From Flagellimonas hymeniacidonis (lineage in GTDB: Bacteria > Bacteroidota > Bacteroidia > Flavobacteriales > Flavobacteriaceae), in the NCBI RefSeq assembly GCF_008040165.1, contig NZ_VRUR01000001.1, forward strand, positions 58,053-122,052: a stretch of DNA of 64,000 bases, given 5' to 3'. The position numbers and the translations under genes are program-made. Of this stretch, positions 18,370 through 28,058 are shown piece after piece. The notes below the pieces were generated by a model. The model was not told the DNA's origin, did not search any database, and saw nothing but the letters and a program-made list of their open reading frames with translations. How positions within the stretch are numbered: the first letter of the stretch is position 1; every line of letters begins with the position of its first letter.

Positions 18370-19830
18370 TCAGTTTCTAAAGATATTCTCACGACCAATT
18401 TCTGATTGGTACATACCACTACTACTATGACCAACCCCTGGAACAACATGGATTTTCTGATTGTCCATGATTGCAGGCCCATAAAAATCCAACAGATGAT
18501 CAAAGTAGTTTGTAGCCCTCTCAAATCTGTCCAGTCCTTGAAGAAGGGCATCGCATCTTGTATTTATCGAGGTAGCTTCTTCACTGGTGTCATTATCATT
18601 CTGCCCTATTAAGTAGGTCACTTTTCTTTGAGGTAATCTATCACGAATACCATCGGCACCAACCTCATCTAAATAGGGAGGTAAATTCTCCAAACCAAAT
18701 CTATATTCGTTATAGTCGGGACAGTCTTCAATAACAAAGCCAGCTGGTATGGCAAAGGTGTTATCAGTTCCTAAAACCTTACGTTTGTCATCCATATACG
18801 TGTAGGTACCCGGATTGTTCACCACAAAGCTTACATCTATGTCCAAAGCATCTAAATCATCTGCAATAGGTGAACTGGCAGCATATCTCGCGGTAAATTG
18901 GCCGCCAGCTGAGTGACCCGTAAGTACAATTTTCTTAAGGTTTGGGTATTTTGATAAGGTTACCATTAACGAATCCATAACCGTGAAAGACGAAGTATCC
19001 TGCTCTTCAGAATCCTCACCAGTACGCCATTCTGTTCCTCCCCAAAATAAGTGCTCTTCATCAAGGGAAAATTGGCCAATCTCCTCATCTCCGACAAACT
19101 GGGGTGCTATAAGAAGCAGGGTATCCAAATTAATGTTTTCCATTTGGGCAGCTCCAGATATGGACTCAAATTGTCCATTCGCATTTCTGCCTGAACCATG
19201 CACTGCAATAACCGCAGTTGTAATATCATTATTATCAGTGTCCCTAACATCTTCTCTATTTGAAAAATATGGGATTTTAAATGTTGATGTCTCCACTCCA
19301 AACGTAAACTTTTTATCTCCGATAAAATCCTCTGGATCAGTTGGGTCAATTACTACAGTGAGGCCAAAAGTAACCGTAATCGAATTGCCTGAGTTTGAAG
19401 AATTCCCAATTTCAATACCCTCGGTTGCCTGCAATTCAAAACTCATGGATCTATTCTGATCAGCATTTTCATTATTGATAACCTGCTGTAGTAAAACCAC
19501 TCTTGTAATAGCTTTACCTTTTTCAATAGTAAAAACGCCAGATTTTGGCAATAGAAAATCCTCTCCTTCCATTGCATTGTTTTCATTTGGAAAGGCAACG
19601 GTATATGGTATCTCTATATTTTTATCTGTTTTTGGTCCTTCATACCTTAATTCCACTATAAATGGTTCGGCACTAGACCGATTTACCACTGCACTTTCGA
19701 CGTTAAAGTATACTCTTTTTTGCTCCGTGGAGACTTCGTCTGTAGTTCCTTCATCGCTTTCATCGCAACCAATTAATGTCAGCGTTAAAAATGCGATTGC
19801 ACTATATATTAGTTTTATTTTATGTTTCAT
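18370..19830 (-). CDS. Alpha/beta hydrolase lipoprotein with Calx-beta-like N-domain (paralogue 2)
   Basis: 486 residues. Signal peptide with lipobox TLIGC (Cys22). Residues 38-158 form an acidic beta-rich domain with the Calx-beta-like pattern (AMEGEDF, then FTIEKGK). The hydrolase domain covers about 175-486: HG (211-212), GHSAGG with Ser307, acid at 412-414 (QNDND) and His468 (GVGHSSSG). It is the last gene of the SusC/SusD operon and is related to the hydrolase beyond the terminator, which lacks the N-domain. A surface or periplasmic esterase is likely; the substrate is unknown. Confidence 0.82.
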   Translation of the reverse strand: MKHKIKLIYSAIAFLTLTLIGCDESDEGTTDEVSTEQKRVYFNVESAVVNRSSAEPFIVELRYEGPKTDKNIEIPYTVAFPNENNAMEGEDFLLPKSGVFTIEKGKAITRVVLLQQVINNENADQNRSMSFELQATEGIEIGNSSNSGNSITVTFGLTVVIDPTDPEDFIGDKKFTFGVETSTFKIPYFSNREDVRDTDNNDITTAVIAVHGSGRNANGQFESISGAAQMENINLDTLLLIAPQFVGDEEIGQFSLDEEHLFWGGTEWRTGEDSEEQDTSSFTVMDSLMVTLSKYPNLKKIVLTGHSAGGQFTARYAASSPIADDLDALDIDVSFVVNNPGTYTYMDDKRKVLGTDNTFAIPAGFVIEDCPDYNEYRFGLENLPPYLDEVGADGIRDRLPQRKVTYLIGQNDNDTSEEATSINTRCDALLQGLDRFERATNYFDHLLDFYGPAIMDNQKIHVVPGVGHSSSGMYQSEIGRENIFRN

Positions 19831-19952
19831 GATATGTTCACTAAAAATTAAAATTTCAGTTTTTGATATTCGCTTTACAGCTGATGAATCAAAACTTCTT
19901 TCATTTAAGACCTAACCACCAAAGATTCAATGGTCAGGCCCTTTAAAGTTTT

Positions 19953-21647
19953 CTAGTTAATTCTATAGGTAACTATAAGTTGTGCACCTTCTTCTGGGTT
20001 GTCCACATCATAGCTTTCTGCTTCACGACCAACATCATTTGTAACCGCACCTGCAGATACTCCCGTGGCTTCAAAAATGAAGTTCATACTATTTCCATCT
20101 ACCCAATCACCTCTTGTGATAATTTCACTAATAATAGTAGAAATGTCAACTGTAGTTGTATCCTCTGCTGGAGTATCAGATCCTATCCACTCTGGAATCG
20201 TCCAAATAGCATTTGCAGTTGTCAAAGTCCTGTTAGACAAATCATTGTCAACCTCTACATACGCTGGCGCGTCCCCTATATTTTCTCCAAAAATGGTCAT
20301 TTCCGTAGGGTCTGCACCTGCCGTTTGATCTGCAACAAAACGAATACTTGCGGCTTCAATGGTAACTCCAGATGGAATGTTTACACCGTTAAATCGAAGT
20401 CCGATTTTTTGCAATCCCACATCTGGAGTGCCAAACGTATCAAACTCGCCAAGTTCCAAATCTCCACTATCCAAGGTCATTCTGCCATCTGCTGCTTCTT
20501 CTACATCATCATTAATGTCATTAATGGCTATGGTTATTGTAACGATGCTATTATCCACCATAAAATCTGTGGTACTGGTTGCTACTTCACCATTTACTTC
20601 AACGGTTACAGGTCCTGTTTCTGCACCATCAGGTATCGAAGTTATAATAGAGGTTTCAGTACTTGCCGTAACTACCGCCAAGGTCCCATTGAAATTTACA
20701 ATGTTCTCTTCAGGAACGGGACTGAAATTAGCTCCGCTTATGGTCACTTCTTCATCTACAGCACCGGTTTCTGGTGAAAAAGATATTATTGATGGAATAG
20801 TGATAAAGTCTGTTTCGCTAACGGCTAGCAATTGTTCTACTTCAACTGCTATTTTACCTGAGTTTGCCTCTGGCGGAACTACTACTGTTAAACTTGTTGC
20901 AGAAGCAGAAACCACTGTTGCAAGTACACCATTGAAAGTAACATTATTATTCTCTGCAAGATTGTTAAAGTTCGTTCCAGTTATCGTTATTTCTTGATCT
21001 GCAGCGCCTTTTAATGGCTCAAACGAAGTGATAACAGGTGCTATTGTAAAAATCTCGATAGTCCCAGTTTGTTCAAGCACCTCAACTGTAAGCGGCCCTG
21101 TAGTTGCCCCATCAGGCACAATAACCGCAAGTTCTGTTTCTGAAGCTGCCGTAACTTCCGCCATAATACCATCAAATTCAACAGTATTCTCAGCAACAGT
21201 AGCGCCAAAATTTTGCCCCGTAATAATTACTGTTTCTCCTACTGCTGCTCCCGTAGCACTTAATTCTGTAATAACTGGCGCTGGAAACACGGTAAAAACA
21301 GGACCTTCTACCACAAATTTGGCTTTTGCTATGGAAATAGGACCTGTTGTAGCTCCCTCTGGAACTACCACTGTCAATTCAGTCTCGGTGGCGGTTACGA
21401 CTTGCGCAAGAACACCTCCAAAAGTTACTCTATTATTCACCGGAACACCATTAAAATTGGTTCCAGTTATAGTTACCGTAGTACCTATATCTGCAAGGGC
21501 TGGCTCAATACTTATTATAGTCTGCTCTTTTTCCGCTTCTGGTATAACTCTAAAGTCTTCCTCTTCACAAGATTCCATACTCAAAGCAATGAATAGCATT
21601 GAAAAGGCAACAGCTACTCTCTTTATTAATTTATATTGTTTTTTCAT
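19953..21647 (-). CDS. IPT/TIG-repeat surface lipoprotein
   Basis: 564 residues. Signal peptide ending in a loose lipobox (SMESC, Cys27). Four IPT/TIG repeats of about 80 residues at 44-121, 124-202, 204-284 and 286-364, each with the ITGTNF-like turn and a VVPxxAxxG motif. The C-terminal part (368-564) is a different beta-sandwich starting INDINDDVEEA; it resembles C-terminal domains of some secreted marine-bacterial phosphatases and polysaccharide enzymes, but I am not certain of this. It probably binds ligand beside the SusD protein. It lies 25 bases after the upstream lipoprotein gene. Confidence 0.8.
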   Translation of the reverse strand: MKKQYKLIKRVAVAFSMLFIALSMESCEEEDFRVIPEAEKEQTIISIEPALADIGTTVTITGTNFNGVPVNNRVTFGGVLAQVVTATETELTVVVPEGATTGPISIAKAKFVVEGPVFTVFPAPVITELSATGAAVGETVIITGQNFGATVAENTVEFDGIMAEVTAASETELAVIVPDGATTGPLTVEVLEQTGTIEIFTIAPVITSFEPLKGAADQEITITGTNFNNLAENNNVTFNGVLATVVSASATSLTVVVPPEANSGKIAVEVEQLLAVSETDFITIPSIISFSPETGAVDEEVTISGANFSPVPEENIVNFNGTLAVVTASTETSIITSIPDGAETGPVTVEVNGEVATSTTDFMVDNSIVTITIAINDINDDVEEAADGRMTLDSGDLELGEFDTFGTPDVGLQKIGLRFNGVNIPSGVTIEAASIRFVADQTAGADPTEMTIFGENIGDAPAYVEVDNDLSNRTLTTANAIWTIPEWIGSDTPAEDTTTVDISTIISEIITRGDWVDGNSMNFIFEATGVSAGAVTNDVGREAESYDVDNPEEGAQLIVTYRIN

Positions 21648-21672
21648 TTTTATCTTTTTAATAGAGGTTAGA

Positions 21673-22839
21673 TTATTCCGAATCTTCAGTTACGGTATAG
21701 ACCAGCATCTGATCAAAATAGATATCCTCATTTCCACTGTCAATATTCGTCTCCATTATTAAAGTGTACGCCACAATATCCGTTAGAAAACCAGAATCTA
21801 CCAAAATCCAACGGCCCTCTAATCCATTGTCTATATCGGTTCCACTAATATTGAGTAATTCCAGGGTTTCTGTTTCCCCACCTGCTCTTTCAATGAAGGC
21901 AGTAATGGTAAGGTTGTCACCACTTTCATGATCATCCTCTTCGGCAAAATATTGGATTTGAACACCAGAACTTGGGTTCGCTACGTTGTCCACAGGCACT
22001 CGGTCAAAAGTGAGTCTCAGCAAACCATCTATATCTTCTATCTGATATCCTTGCACACCATCTACAAATTGACCTCCTACAGCTTCGGCATCGGTACTTA
22101 CCCCGATTCTTTCACTAGTGAAACCAAGGTCTCCATCTACAAAAAAGACCTCTGTTTTAAACCCTATTTCATCATCAACTCCAGTACCCACTGCGGTATA
22201 CATTACCGCTCGCTCTCCTGGGTTATTTGTTAGCTCTTCGGATTCGGTTTCTCCACCTGGCTTTGTGTACCGTTCATCATTTCCAAAAGGTTCTTCAAAA
22301 GAAGTACCTCTTAACTTTTTTGGTGGTGGAAGAAAGAAATTCAAAGAAAAGTTTACTGCTTGATTAAATCCAGGGTTGTCAAATAATTCCGGACCACCTT
22401 CACCTCCATTATTGGTATTGGTGCTACTATCAAAGTCTGTGGCGGCGGCACTAAAAACACCATTTGTGGTATTTACCGTAGCGACAAATTCCAAAGGGAC
22501 AGAAACATCTACCTCTTCTGGGGTTAGATTTAAAGCTGCTAAAATATCCAGACCCGTAATGGTCAATGTATTTGGAAATGTAGTAATCGTAATAAATTGA
22601 TCCACTGTAATATCTCCATAAGTCAAATCCAAGTCATAGGAAATGATATTATCATTTGGGTCTTCTACTCCATGGGAAAACTCCACGGTCTCAATATCTA
22701 AAAAATTTAGTCTGAAGGTTTCGGGTACTTCTTCCCATACCACTAAACCGCCTCTTGTAAAATTCTCACCCAGTACATCGCTGGTATCGTTACAGGATAT
22801 TCCAAATACCAATAACATTAATACATATATTTTTTTCAT
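21673..22839 (-). CDS. SusCD-associated surface lipoprotein, function unknown
   Basis: 388 residues from the ATG at 22839 (a longer frame to 22884 would run into the SusD gene). Lipobox FGISC (Cys16). The N-terminal half looks like an Ig-type domain of the kind found in SusE-like lipoproteins (region SHGVEDPND). A low-complexity Asn/Gly linker near 140 leads to a C-terminal beta-rich domain starting about LRGTSFEEP, reminiscent of a jelly-roll binding module. Position after SusD suggests an accessory ligand-binding protein. I do not recognise a named family with confidence. Confidence 0.7.
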   Translation of the reverse strand: MKKIYVLMLLVFGISCNDTSDVLGENFTRGGLVVWEEVPETFRLNFLDIETVEFSHGVEDPNDNIISYDLDLTYGDITVDQFITITTFPNTLTITGLDILAALNLTPEEVDVSVPLEFVATVNTTNGVFSAAATDFDSSTNTNNGGEGGPELFDNPGFNQAVNFSLNFFLPPPKKLRGTSFEEPFGNDERYTKPGGETESEELTNNPGERAVMYTAVGTGVDDEIGFKTEVFFVDGDLGFTSERIGVSTDAEAVGGQFVDGVQGYQIEDIDGLLRLTFDRVPVDNVANPSSGVQIQYFAEEDDHESGDNLTITAFIERAGGETETLELLNISGTDIDNGLEGRWILVDSGFLTDIVAYTLIMETNIDSGNEDIYFDQMLVYTVTEDSE

Positions 22840-22855
22840 CACGTATAGCGTTTTG

Positions 22856-24445
22856 TTATTTGATAAAGCCAGCAGGGTTAGCATCCCAAAAAACCTGAGT
22901 TGTTATGGGATGTTGGCTTAACTGATTATTATTATTTATTGCGTCTTCCGGTACTGAAAATGACCTTGGGAATGGTGTATTACTATCAAAAATTGGAGAA
23001 TTAAAGACAGAAGGTAAACCTGTACGTCTATATCCGTTGTATGATTCTGTAGAATTTCCATAAGAGGCTAAATAATATTCTTTTAAAACAATATTTAGTT
23101 TCTCATCATCATCGGCAACTGCAAATGCGTCCATTACTTCCGTTACATAGGTATCCACTTCATCCGAGGTGGCCGCAAAGTCAGACCCGGTTGCCACACC
23201 ACTGGCAAAATTCAAAACTTTATCCATTGATTTTCTAATGCCCGACTCTAGTAAGGTAGCTGCATCATCCGAAGTATTCAACGTTAAAGCTGCTTCTGCC
23301 CTTAAAAAATCTACAAAAGAGGATAACAGTATGGGTAAAATTCCCGCGCCCAATTGGTTTTGGGTATCGATGGCAAAATCCGGTGCACTAGGGTTATCTT
23401 CGTCAAAAGTGCCTCCTACTGGATATAAGCCATAGGTTGCCCTAAATATAGCATCGGTAGCTCTAGCCCTAGTGTCTCCATGATCCCTACCATAATACGA
23501 ACCTCCTAGGTAACAAAAATCAAAATTAGCTGACCCCACACAACCCAGTAATGCATCAGATGGATCTGCATTGTTCTGACGGTATACATAATACCGCAAC
23601 CTTGGATCCGGAATGCTTTTGTCATTTAAAAGCAAATTTAGAAAGTCGTTCCCCAAAAATTGACCAAAACCGCCGGGTTCATAGCCCACATTAAAATCCG
23701 GATGACGACTATTTGGATCCGCCGCATTTGTTCCATATTGAAATTGGAAATCATCTTCAGGAGCAATCAAATTATCTTCTTGGAGTAAGGCATTGATTTT
23801 AGCTGTGTCCCCAATATTTACCAACATCTTAAGTTGTAAGGATTTTGCTGCCCTAATCCATTTATCGGCATCCCCATCATAAAACAAATCATTAACAGGT
23901 GCTATTGTAGCGTTACCCAAATCCTCAATAGCACTATCTAATTGTTCTAATAAACTATTGTAAATTATCTCATCATCATCGGCTTTTGGATTAACTACTT
24001 CCTCATCCGCCCTATTTGCTTCAGAAAAAGGAATATCACCTAAGTAATCTACCATCATCACCGTAGCATAGGAAGTCAACACTGCAGCCATTCCCCTATG
24101 GAACAATAAATCATCGTTGTCAACCGCCAAATCATTTATGATGCTTGCATCCTCTACAAAGGCAAAATATCTTGTATACTCCCCATTCAAAACTACTGGA
24201 CCCGCTACATCCGTGTAACTCTCATTTAAATAGGTATAACGCATTACCTCATCTGTGGTACGATTTAAATCTTGAATTAAATCTGCCGTTTCTTTTTGAA
24301 CGTTATTCAATAGGAAATTTGGATTTGCTTGATCTGGTGTGAGCAAATTGGGATTATCTTGAAAGCTGTCACCAAAGTCTCCTACCTCACAGGAAGTAGC
24401 TAGCATTAAGGTGAATATGCTTATTATTAAAGTTATTTTTTTCAT
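22856..24445 (-). CDS. SusD/RagB-like nutrient-binding lipoprotein
   Basis: 529 residues. Lipobox LATSC (Cys19). The SusD-like_2 pattern is visible: PNFLLNNVQ near the N-terminus, TPR-like helices with AAKSLQLKMLVNIGD (about 210-225), and a C-terminal LKEYYLASYGNSTESYNGYRRT segment (about 450-472). It should sit as a lid on the SusC barrel encoded directly upstream (14-base gap) and bind the imported ligand at the cell surface. The related nutrient could be peptide, glycan or other; sequence does not tell. Confidence 0.92.
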   Translation of the reverse strand: MKKITLIISIFTLMLATSCEVGDFGDSFQDNPNLLTPDQANPNFLLNNVQKETADLIQDLNRTTDEVMRYTYLNESYTDVAGPVVLNGEYTRYFAFVEDASIINDLAVDNDDLLFHRGMAAVLTSYATVMMVDYLGDIPFSEANRADEEVVNPKADDDEIIYNSLLEQLDSAIEDLGNATIAPVNDLFYDGDADKWIRAAKSLQLKMLVNIGDTAKINALLQEDNLIAPEDDFQFQYGTNAADPNSRHPDFNVGYEPGGFGQFLGNDFLNLLLNDKSIPDPRLRYYVYRQNNADPSDALLGCVGSANFDFCYLGGSYYGRDHGDTRARATDAIFRATYGLYPVGGTFDEDNPSAPDFAIDTQNQLGAGILPILLSSFVDFLRAEAALTLNTSDDAATLLESGIRKSMDKVLNFASGVATGSDFAATSDEVDTYVTEVMDAFAVADDDEKLNIVLKEYYLASYGNSTESYNGYRRTGLPSVFNSPIFDSNTPFPRSFSVPEDAINNNNQLSQHPITTQVFWDANPAGFIK

Positions 24446-24459
24446 CTTAATAGATTTTG

Positions 24460-27400
24460 TTAGAAGTTAATGGATACCGTTAACGCATATCTTTTGGTAG
24501 TCGGCGTAGATAGACCATTGGTCTCTGGGTCAAAATTTATTCCTGCCGGAAAATTTGGTGCGTGAAAGAAGACATTTCTACCGCTTAACCTAAAGTCCAC
24601 GCTAGAAAATGGCAATTTCTTAAAAGTCTCCCTATTAAGATTATAGGATAATGCCACCTCACGAATTCTAAATACCGATGCATCAAAAGTTGTATTCTCA
24701 TCTGGTTCGTAGAAATTGGAAAACACTGCATTGTTACCGGTCACTTGAATATTGTTCGGTATGGTATTCCCATTTGCATCCAGTAGCGGTAAACCAGTTG
24801 ATACATCTCCAAAAACTGCAGGTATTACAAAACTACCTTCTCTATTTTCTGTATCTGTAGTAACACCCCGTTCCAATAAAATTTCAAATAGCGAAGAGGA
24901 TTCATCACCACCATGTGTATACTCCAATTGTGTTGATAAACTGAAATTCTTATACCTGAAAGTATTTATGGACGTTACTCTAAAATCTGGTCGGACATTT
25001 CCAATGATTTCATCCTGTAGCCCCACATCATCACTAGAAATTAGTACACCGGTAGCAGGATTGACCAAAGCGTTTCCATCTGAATCACGTACCACATAAC
25101 TCCCTGTAAATACACCTAGCTCCTCTCCCTCAATCAAAAACTCCCCTTCATCTTCATCAATTCTTCTGGTAATATCCCCTGGTAGGTCAACCACAACAGA
25201 TTCGAAGGTTGTAAAAGTATTTCTGATGTTCCAGTTAAAGTTAGATTTCCTGAACAGCTTAACACCCAAATCTATTTCTAAACCTTCGGTATCTACTCTA
25301 CCAGCGTTAATTATGGTACTCGTGAATCCTGTTGCTGGAGCAATACCTGTTTCAAAAATTTGATTTTCAGAAATACGTGAAAAAACAGATGCCTGTAATG
25401 TTACTGCATTGTCAAAAAAGTTACCCTCCAGACCTAATTCAAATTCTTTATGAAGCTCTGGTTTTAAATTAGGGTTAGCAAATGTGCCGAATAAGGAATT
25501 GGTTACAATTAAATCGCCGTTTATATCACTAAATTCTCTTGGATCAGAAGATAAACTCTGTCTTGTATTAAATCTGTCTGGAAAGCCGGAAGAAGTTGCA
25601 TAAGCACCTCTAATCTTTAAATAATTGACAAAACTATCACCAAAATCAAATGCAGAAGTAGGTACGAAAGAAACAGAAATTCCAGGATAAAACAGATTTT
25701 GATTTTCCTTTTCTACTGAAGATCCTTTATCTAGTCTACCCGATAAGTTCAAATATAAGTATCGGTTGTAGTCAAAATCAAATTGACCAAACACGCCTAA
25801 AAGATTGTCTTTGTTCTCATCATAATCTCCTTCGCCAGGCGTTCTAAAGTTGTTTGGCCTTAAGAAGCCAAAAACTATCTGGTCTGTATATTCAGAATCT
25901 AAAGATCTAAAGGTCTCATATCTTGAATTTACCCCTAATTGCGATTCAAAACTTAATTTATCTGAAAGTTGATAGCTAGACCCAAAAATCAAGGTATTGT
26001 CGACATCGACTTCAGCATTTGAGGTGAGGTCCAATGAGCCTAAGGAGGCTACAGCACCTAATCCACCACGATTTCTAAAGTCCAATCTATTGGTTGTTTC
26101 AACTTGAAGGCCTCCCCTATATGTCAAACTATGGTGTTTCCCTAATTGATATGTTAGGTTTACCGTACCGTTTACCCTACGGATAATATCCTCTCTACCT
26201 GTATTATTAATTGTCCATCTGGGATTTTCGCGATCTGTTCTATAATACACATTACTCCCATCTACTGGATCTTGGAAGGGCAAGTTTTGTATATCCAAAC
26301 TTCTAGGAACAATGTATAGATTGGATAGAATATCTTCACCATTATCGTCATCATCGTCAATTGCTGTGTATGAATTTCTCTTTCTGGAGCTAAATGACAA
26401 GGAAGATGACAATTTTAATTTATCTGTGAGTTGCGAAGTCCCGCCAACGCTAATATTAAACCTGTTAAAATCATTGTTTCCAAGGATACCGCCTTCATCC
26501 GTATAGCCTAAAGAAAAATTCAACGAAGTCTTTTCTCCCGTAGCAGTTAAATTCAAGGAAGTAACATGGCCTATTCCTGTATTGAAAAAATCCCTTATGT
26601 TATTTCGGGCAGCTTCAAAGGGAACTTCTAGACCTGCAAACTGTGGGAAGCTTGAATTACCGGACAGGGGGTGTGGCACAAAATCTATATCCGTAAATCG
26701 GGCACCATTGGTCCCTAAATTCCCTATGGTACTTGCATCTGTCACTCCATTGTTTCCCACTCCAAATGTGTTTTGAAAGTCGGGCAGATTAGATACGGTG
26801 TTTGTATAAGATGTTTGTGTTATATTCGCCTTAAAACTCTTTTCACCTATTTTGGCACTGGCCGCTTTTGTTTCAATCAGTATAACACCGTTTCTACCTT
26901 GACTACCATATAAAACGGATGCATTTAAACCTTTAAGAATGGTAATGTCCGAAATAGAGTTTGGGTCAATATCAATAAGATTCCCTGAAAACACTACGTT
27001 GTCCACAACGATTAATGCGCCGTTGCTTTGATTCAGAGATAAATTACCTCTAACTCTGATGTTGGCGGTTGCTCCACTACTACCATCCGTTGGAAAAATT
27101 CGAACCCCAGATATTTTACCTTGTAGCGTTCTTGCGATATCAGCTTCCGGACGCGCCACCGTTTCTTCAGTGTCCACTTTGGAAAGTGCATAACCCAATG
27201 CTTTTCTGGATTTTGAAATACCCTGGGCCACTACAACAACCTCATCTAGTTCACTCGTATTTTCCTTTAGGGTAACATTCATAAACGAGGCGCTTGCAGG
27301 CAATTCTATAGTTAGAAAACCAATAGATGTAAAAACAAGTGTTGCACCTTCTTCTACTGTAAGCTCAAAATTTCCTTCAAAATCTGATGCCACACCATTT

Positions 27401-27894
27401 GTAGTTCCTTTCTCTACAATGGATACACCAGGAAGGGGAAGTCCTAAATTGTCTAAAACCAGTCCTTCCACTTTTAGTGTTTTCTGGGAGGCGTCTTCTA
27501 TTTCCTTTTCTATTCTTTTAGGTGCTATTGGTTCAGCCTTACTAAGGATAACCTGTCTACCCCTTATTTTATAAGCCGTTTGGCTTTTATCAAATAGTGT
27601 TAATAGTATATTTTGAATTCTTAGTTGTTCCACCGTTATTGACACTTTACGGTTTAAATCAACATTCTTCACATTATAAATGAACTTGAATTCAGTAGTA
27701 TTTTCTATCTCATCCAACACTTGGGCAATGGTAACATTAGCCACATCCAGGGTTATTCTAGTCCTTTGGGAATAACTATCATTAGCATTCATACAAAACG
27801 CCATAGTTATTAGGAAGAGCGTGGTTAGTTTCATTTTCAAGTCAAATTTAAAAGTAGGCAAACGACGCCTTCTTTCTAATTGAAGTTTTTTCAT
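24460..27894 (-). CDS. SusC/RagA TonB-dependent receptor with STN signalling domain
   Basis: 1144 residues. Signal peptide ending near 43. An STN (secretin/TonB N-terminal) domain at about 47-118 is the piece that contacts FecR; next come a carboxypeptidase-regulatory-like domain (139-212), a TonB-box/plug region from about 217 (ELDEVVVVAQG) to 345, and a 22-strand-type outer-membrane barrel to the end (final NF). It imports a ligand using TonB energy and reports ligand binding to the FecR protein encoded just upstream. SusD follows after 14 bases. Confidence 0.95.
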   Translation of the reverse strand: MKKLQLERRRRLPTFKFDLKMKLTTLFLITMAFCMNANDSYSQRTRITLDVANVTIAQVLDEIENTTEFKFIYNVKNVDLNRKVSITVEQLRIQNILLTLFDKSQTAYKIRGRQVILSKAEPIAPKRIEKEIEDASQKTLKVEGLVLDNLGLPLPGVSIVEKGTTNGVASDFEGNFELTVEEGATLVFTSIGFLTIELPASASFMNVTLKENTSELDEVVVVAQGISKSRKALGYALSKVDTEETVARPEADIARTLQGKISGVRIFPTDGSSGATANIRVRGNLSLNQSNGALIVVDNVVFSGNLIDIDPNSISDITILKGLNASVLYGSQGRNGVILIETKAASAKIGEKSFKANITQTSYTNTVSNLPDFQNTFGVGNNGVTDASTIGNLGTNGARFTDIDFVPHPLSGNSSFPQFAGLEVPFEAARNNIRDFFNTGIGHVTSLNLTATGEKTSLNFSLGYTDEGGILGNNDFNRFNISVGGTSQLTDKLKLSSSLSFSSRKRNSYTAIDDDDDNGEDILSNLYIVPRSLDIQNLPFQDPVDGSNVYYRTDRENPRWTINNTGREDIIRRVNGTVNLTYQLGKHHSLTYRGGLQVETTNRLDFRNRGGLGAVASLGSLDLTSNAEVDVDNTLIFGSSYQLSDKLSFESQLGVNSRYETFRSLDSEYTDQIVFGFLRPNNFRTPGEGDYDENKDNLLGVFGQFDFDYNRYLYLNLSGRLDKGSSVEKENQNLFYPGISVSFVPTSAFDFGDSFVNYLKIRGAYATSSGFPDRFNTRQSLSSDPREFSDINGDLIVTNSLFGTFANPNLKPELHKEFELGLEGNFFDNAVTLQASVFSRISENQIFETGIAPATGFTSTIINAGRVDTEGLEIDLGVKLFRKSNFNWNIRNTFTTFESVVVDLPGDITRRIDEDEGEFLIEGEELGVFTGSYVVRDSDGNALVNPATGVLISSDDVGLQDEIIGNVRPDFRVTSINTFRYKNFSLSTQLEYTHGGDESSSLFEILLERGVTTDTENREGSFVIPAVFGDVSTGLPLLDANGNTIPNNIQVTGNNAVFSNFYEPDENTTFDASVFRIREVALSYNLNRETFKKLPFSSVDFRLSGRNVFFHAPNFPAGINFDPETNGLSTPTTKRYALTVSINF

Positions 27895-27924
27895 ACTTTT
27901 ATAGTGTTAATTATGGTTATTTCG

Positions 27925-27990
27925 GATAGAGATAAGCATTAATTCTAGCCGGGAAATGCAGCAACATTTTCCGGTTTTTTTATCTCTATC
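27925..27990 (-). promoter_or_regulatory. Two-tier hairpin between fecR and susC
   Basis: An outer 11-bp perfect inverted repeat (GATAGAGATAA 27925-27935 / TTATCTCTATC 27980-27990) encloses an inner 10-bp stem with one G-T pair (27949-27958 / 27965-27974) and a six-base loop. It lies in the 164-base gap between the anti-sigma gene and susC, in the susC leader or upstream of its promoter. It could end fecR transcription, attenuate susC or be a protein site. On the minus strand a run of A precedes the inner stem and no T-run follows it. Confidence 0.5.
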
Positions 27991-28058
27991 GTTATACTTT
28001 TAAAATTACTTTGAGTGTTCGTTGAATTTTCTTTGAGTTCAGTTTTTTATCATAGGCG

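Noticed and set aside
19980..21762. Long plus-strand frames opposite the IPT/TIG gene
   Set aside because: They mirror a repeat-coded minus-strand protein with clear signal peptide and domains; their own translations are low-complexity and lack any family pattern.
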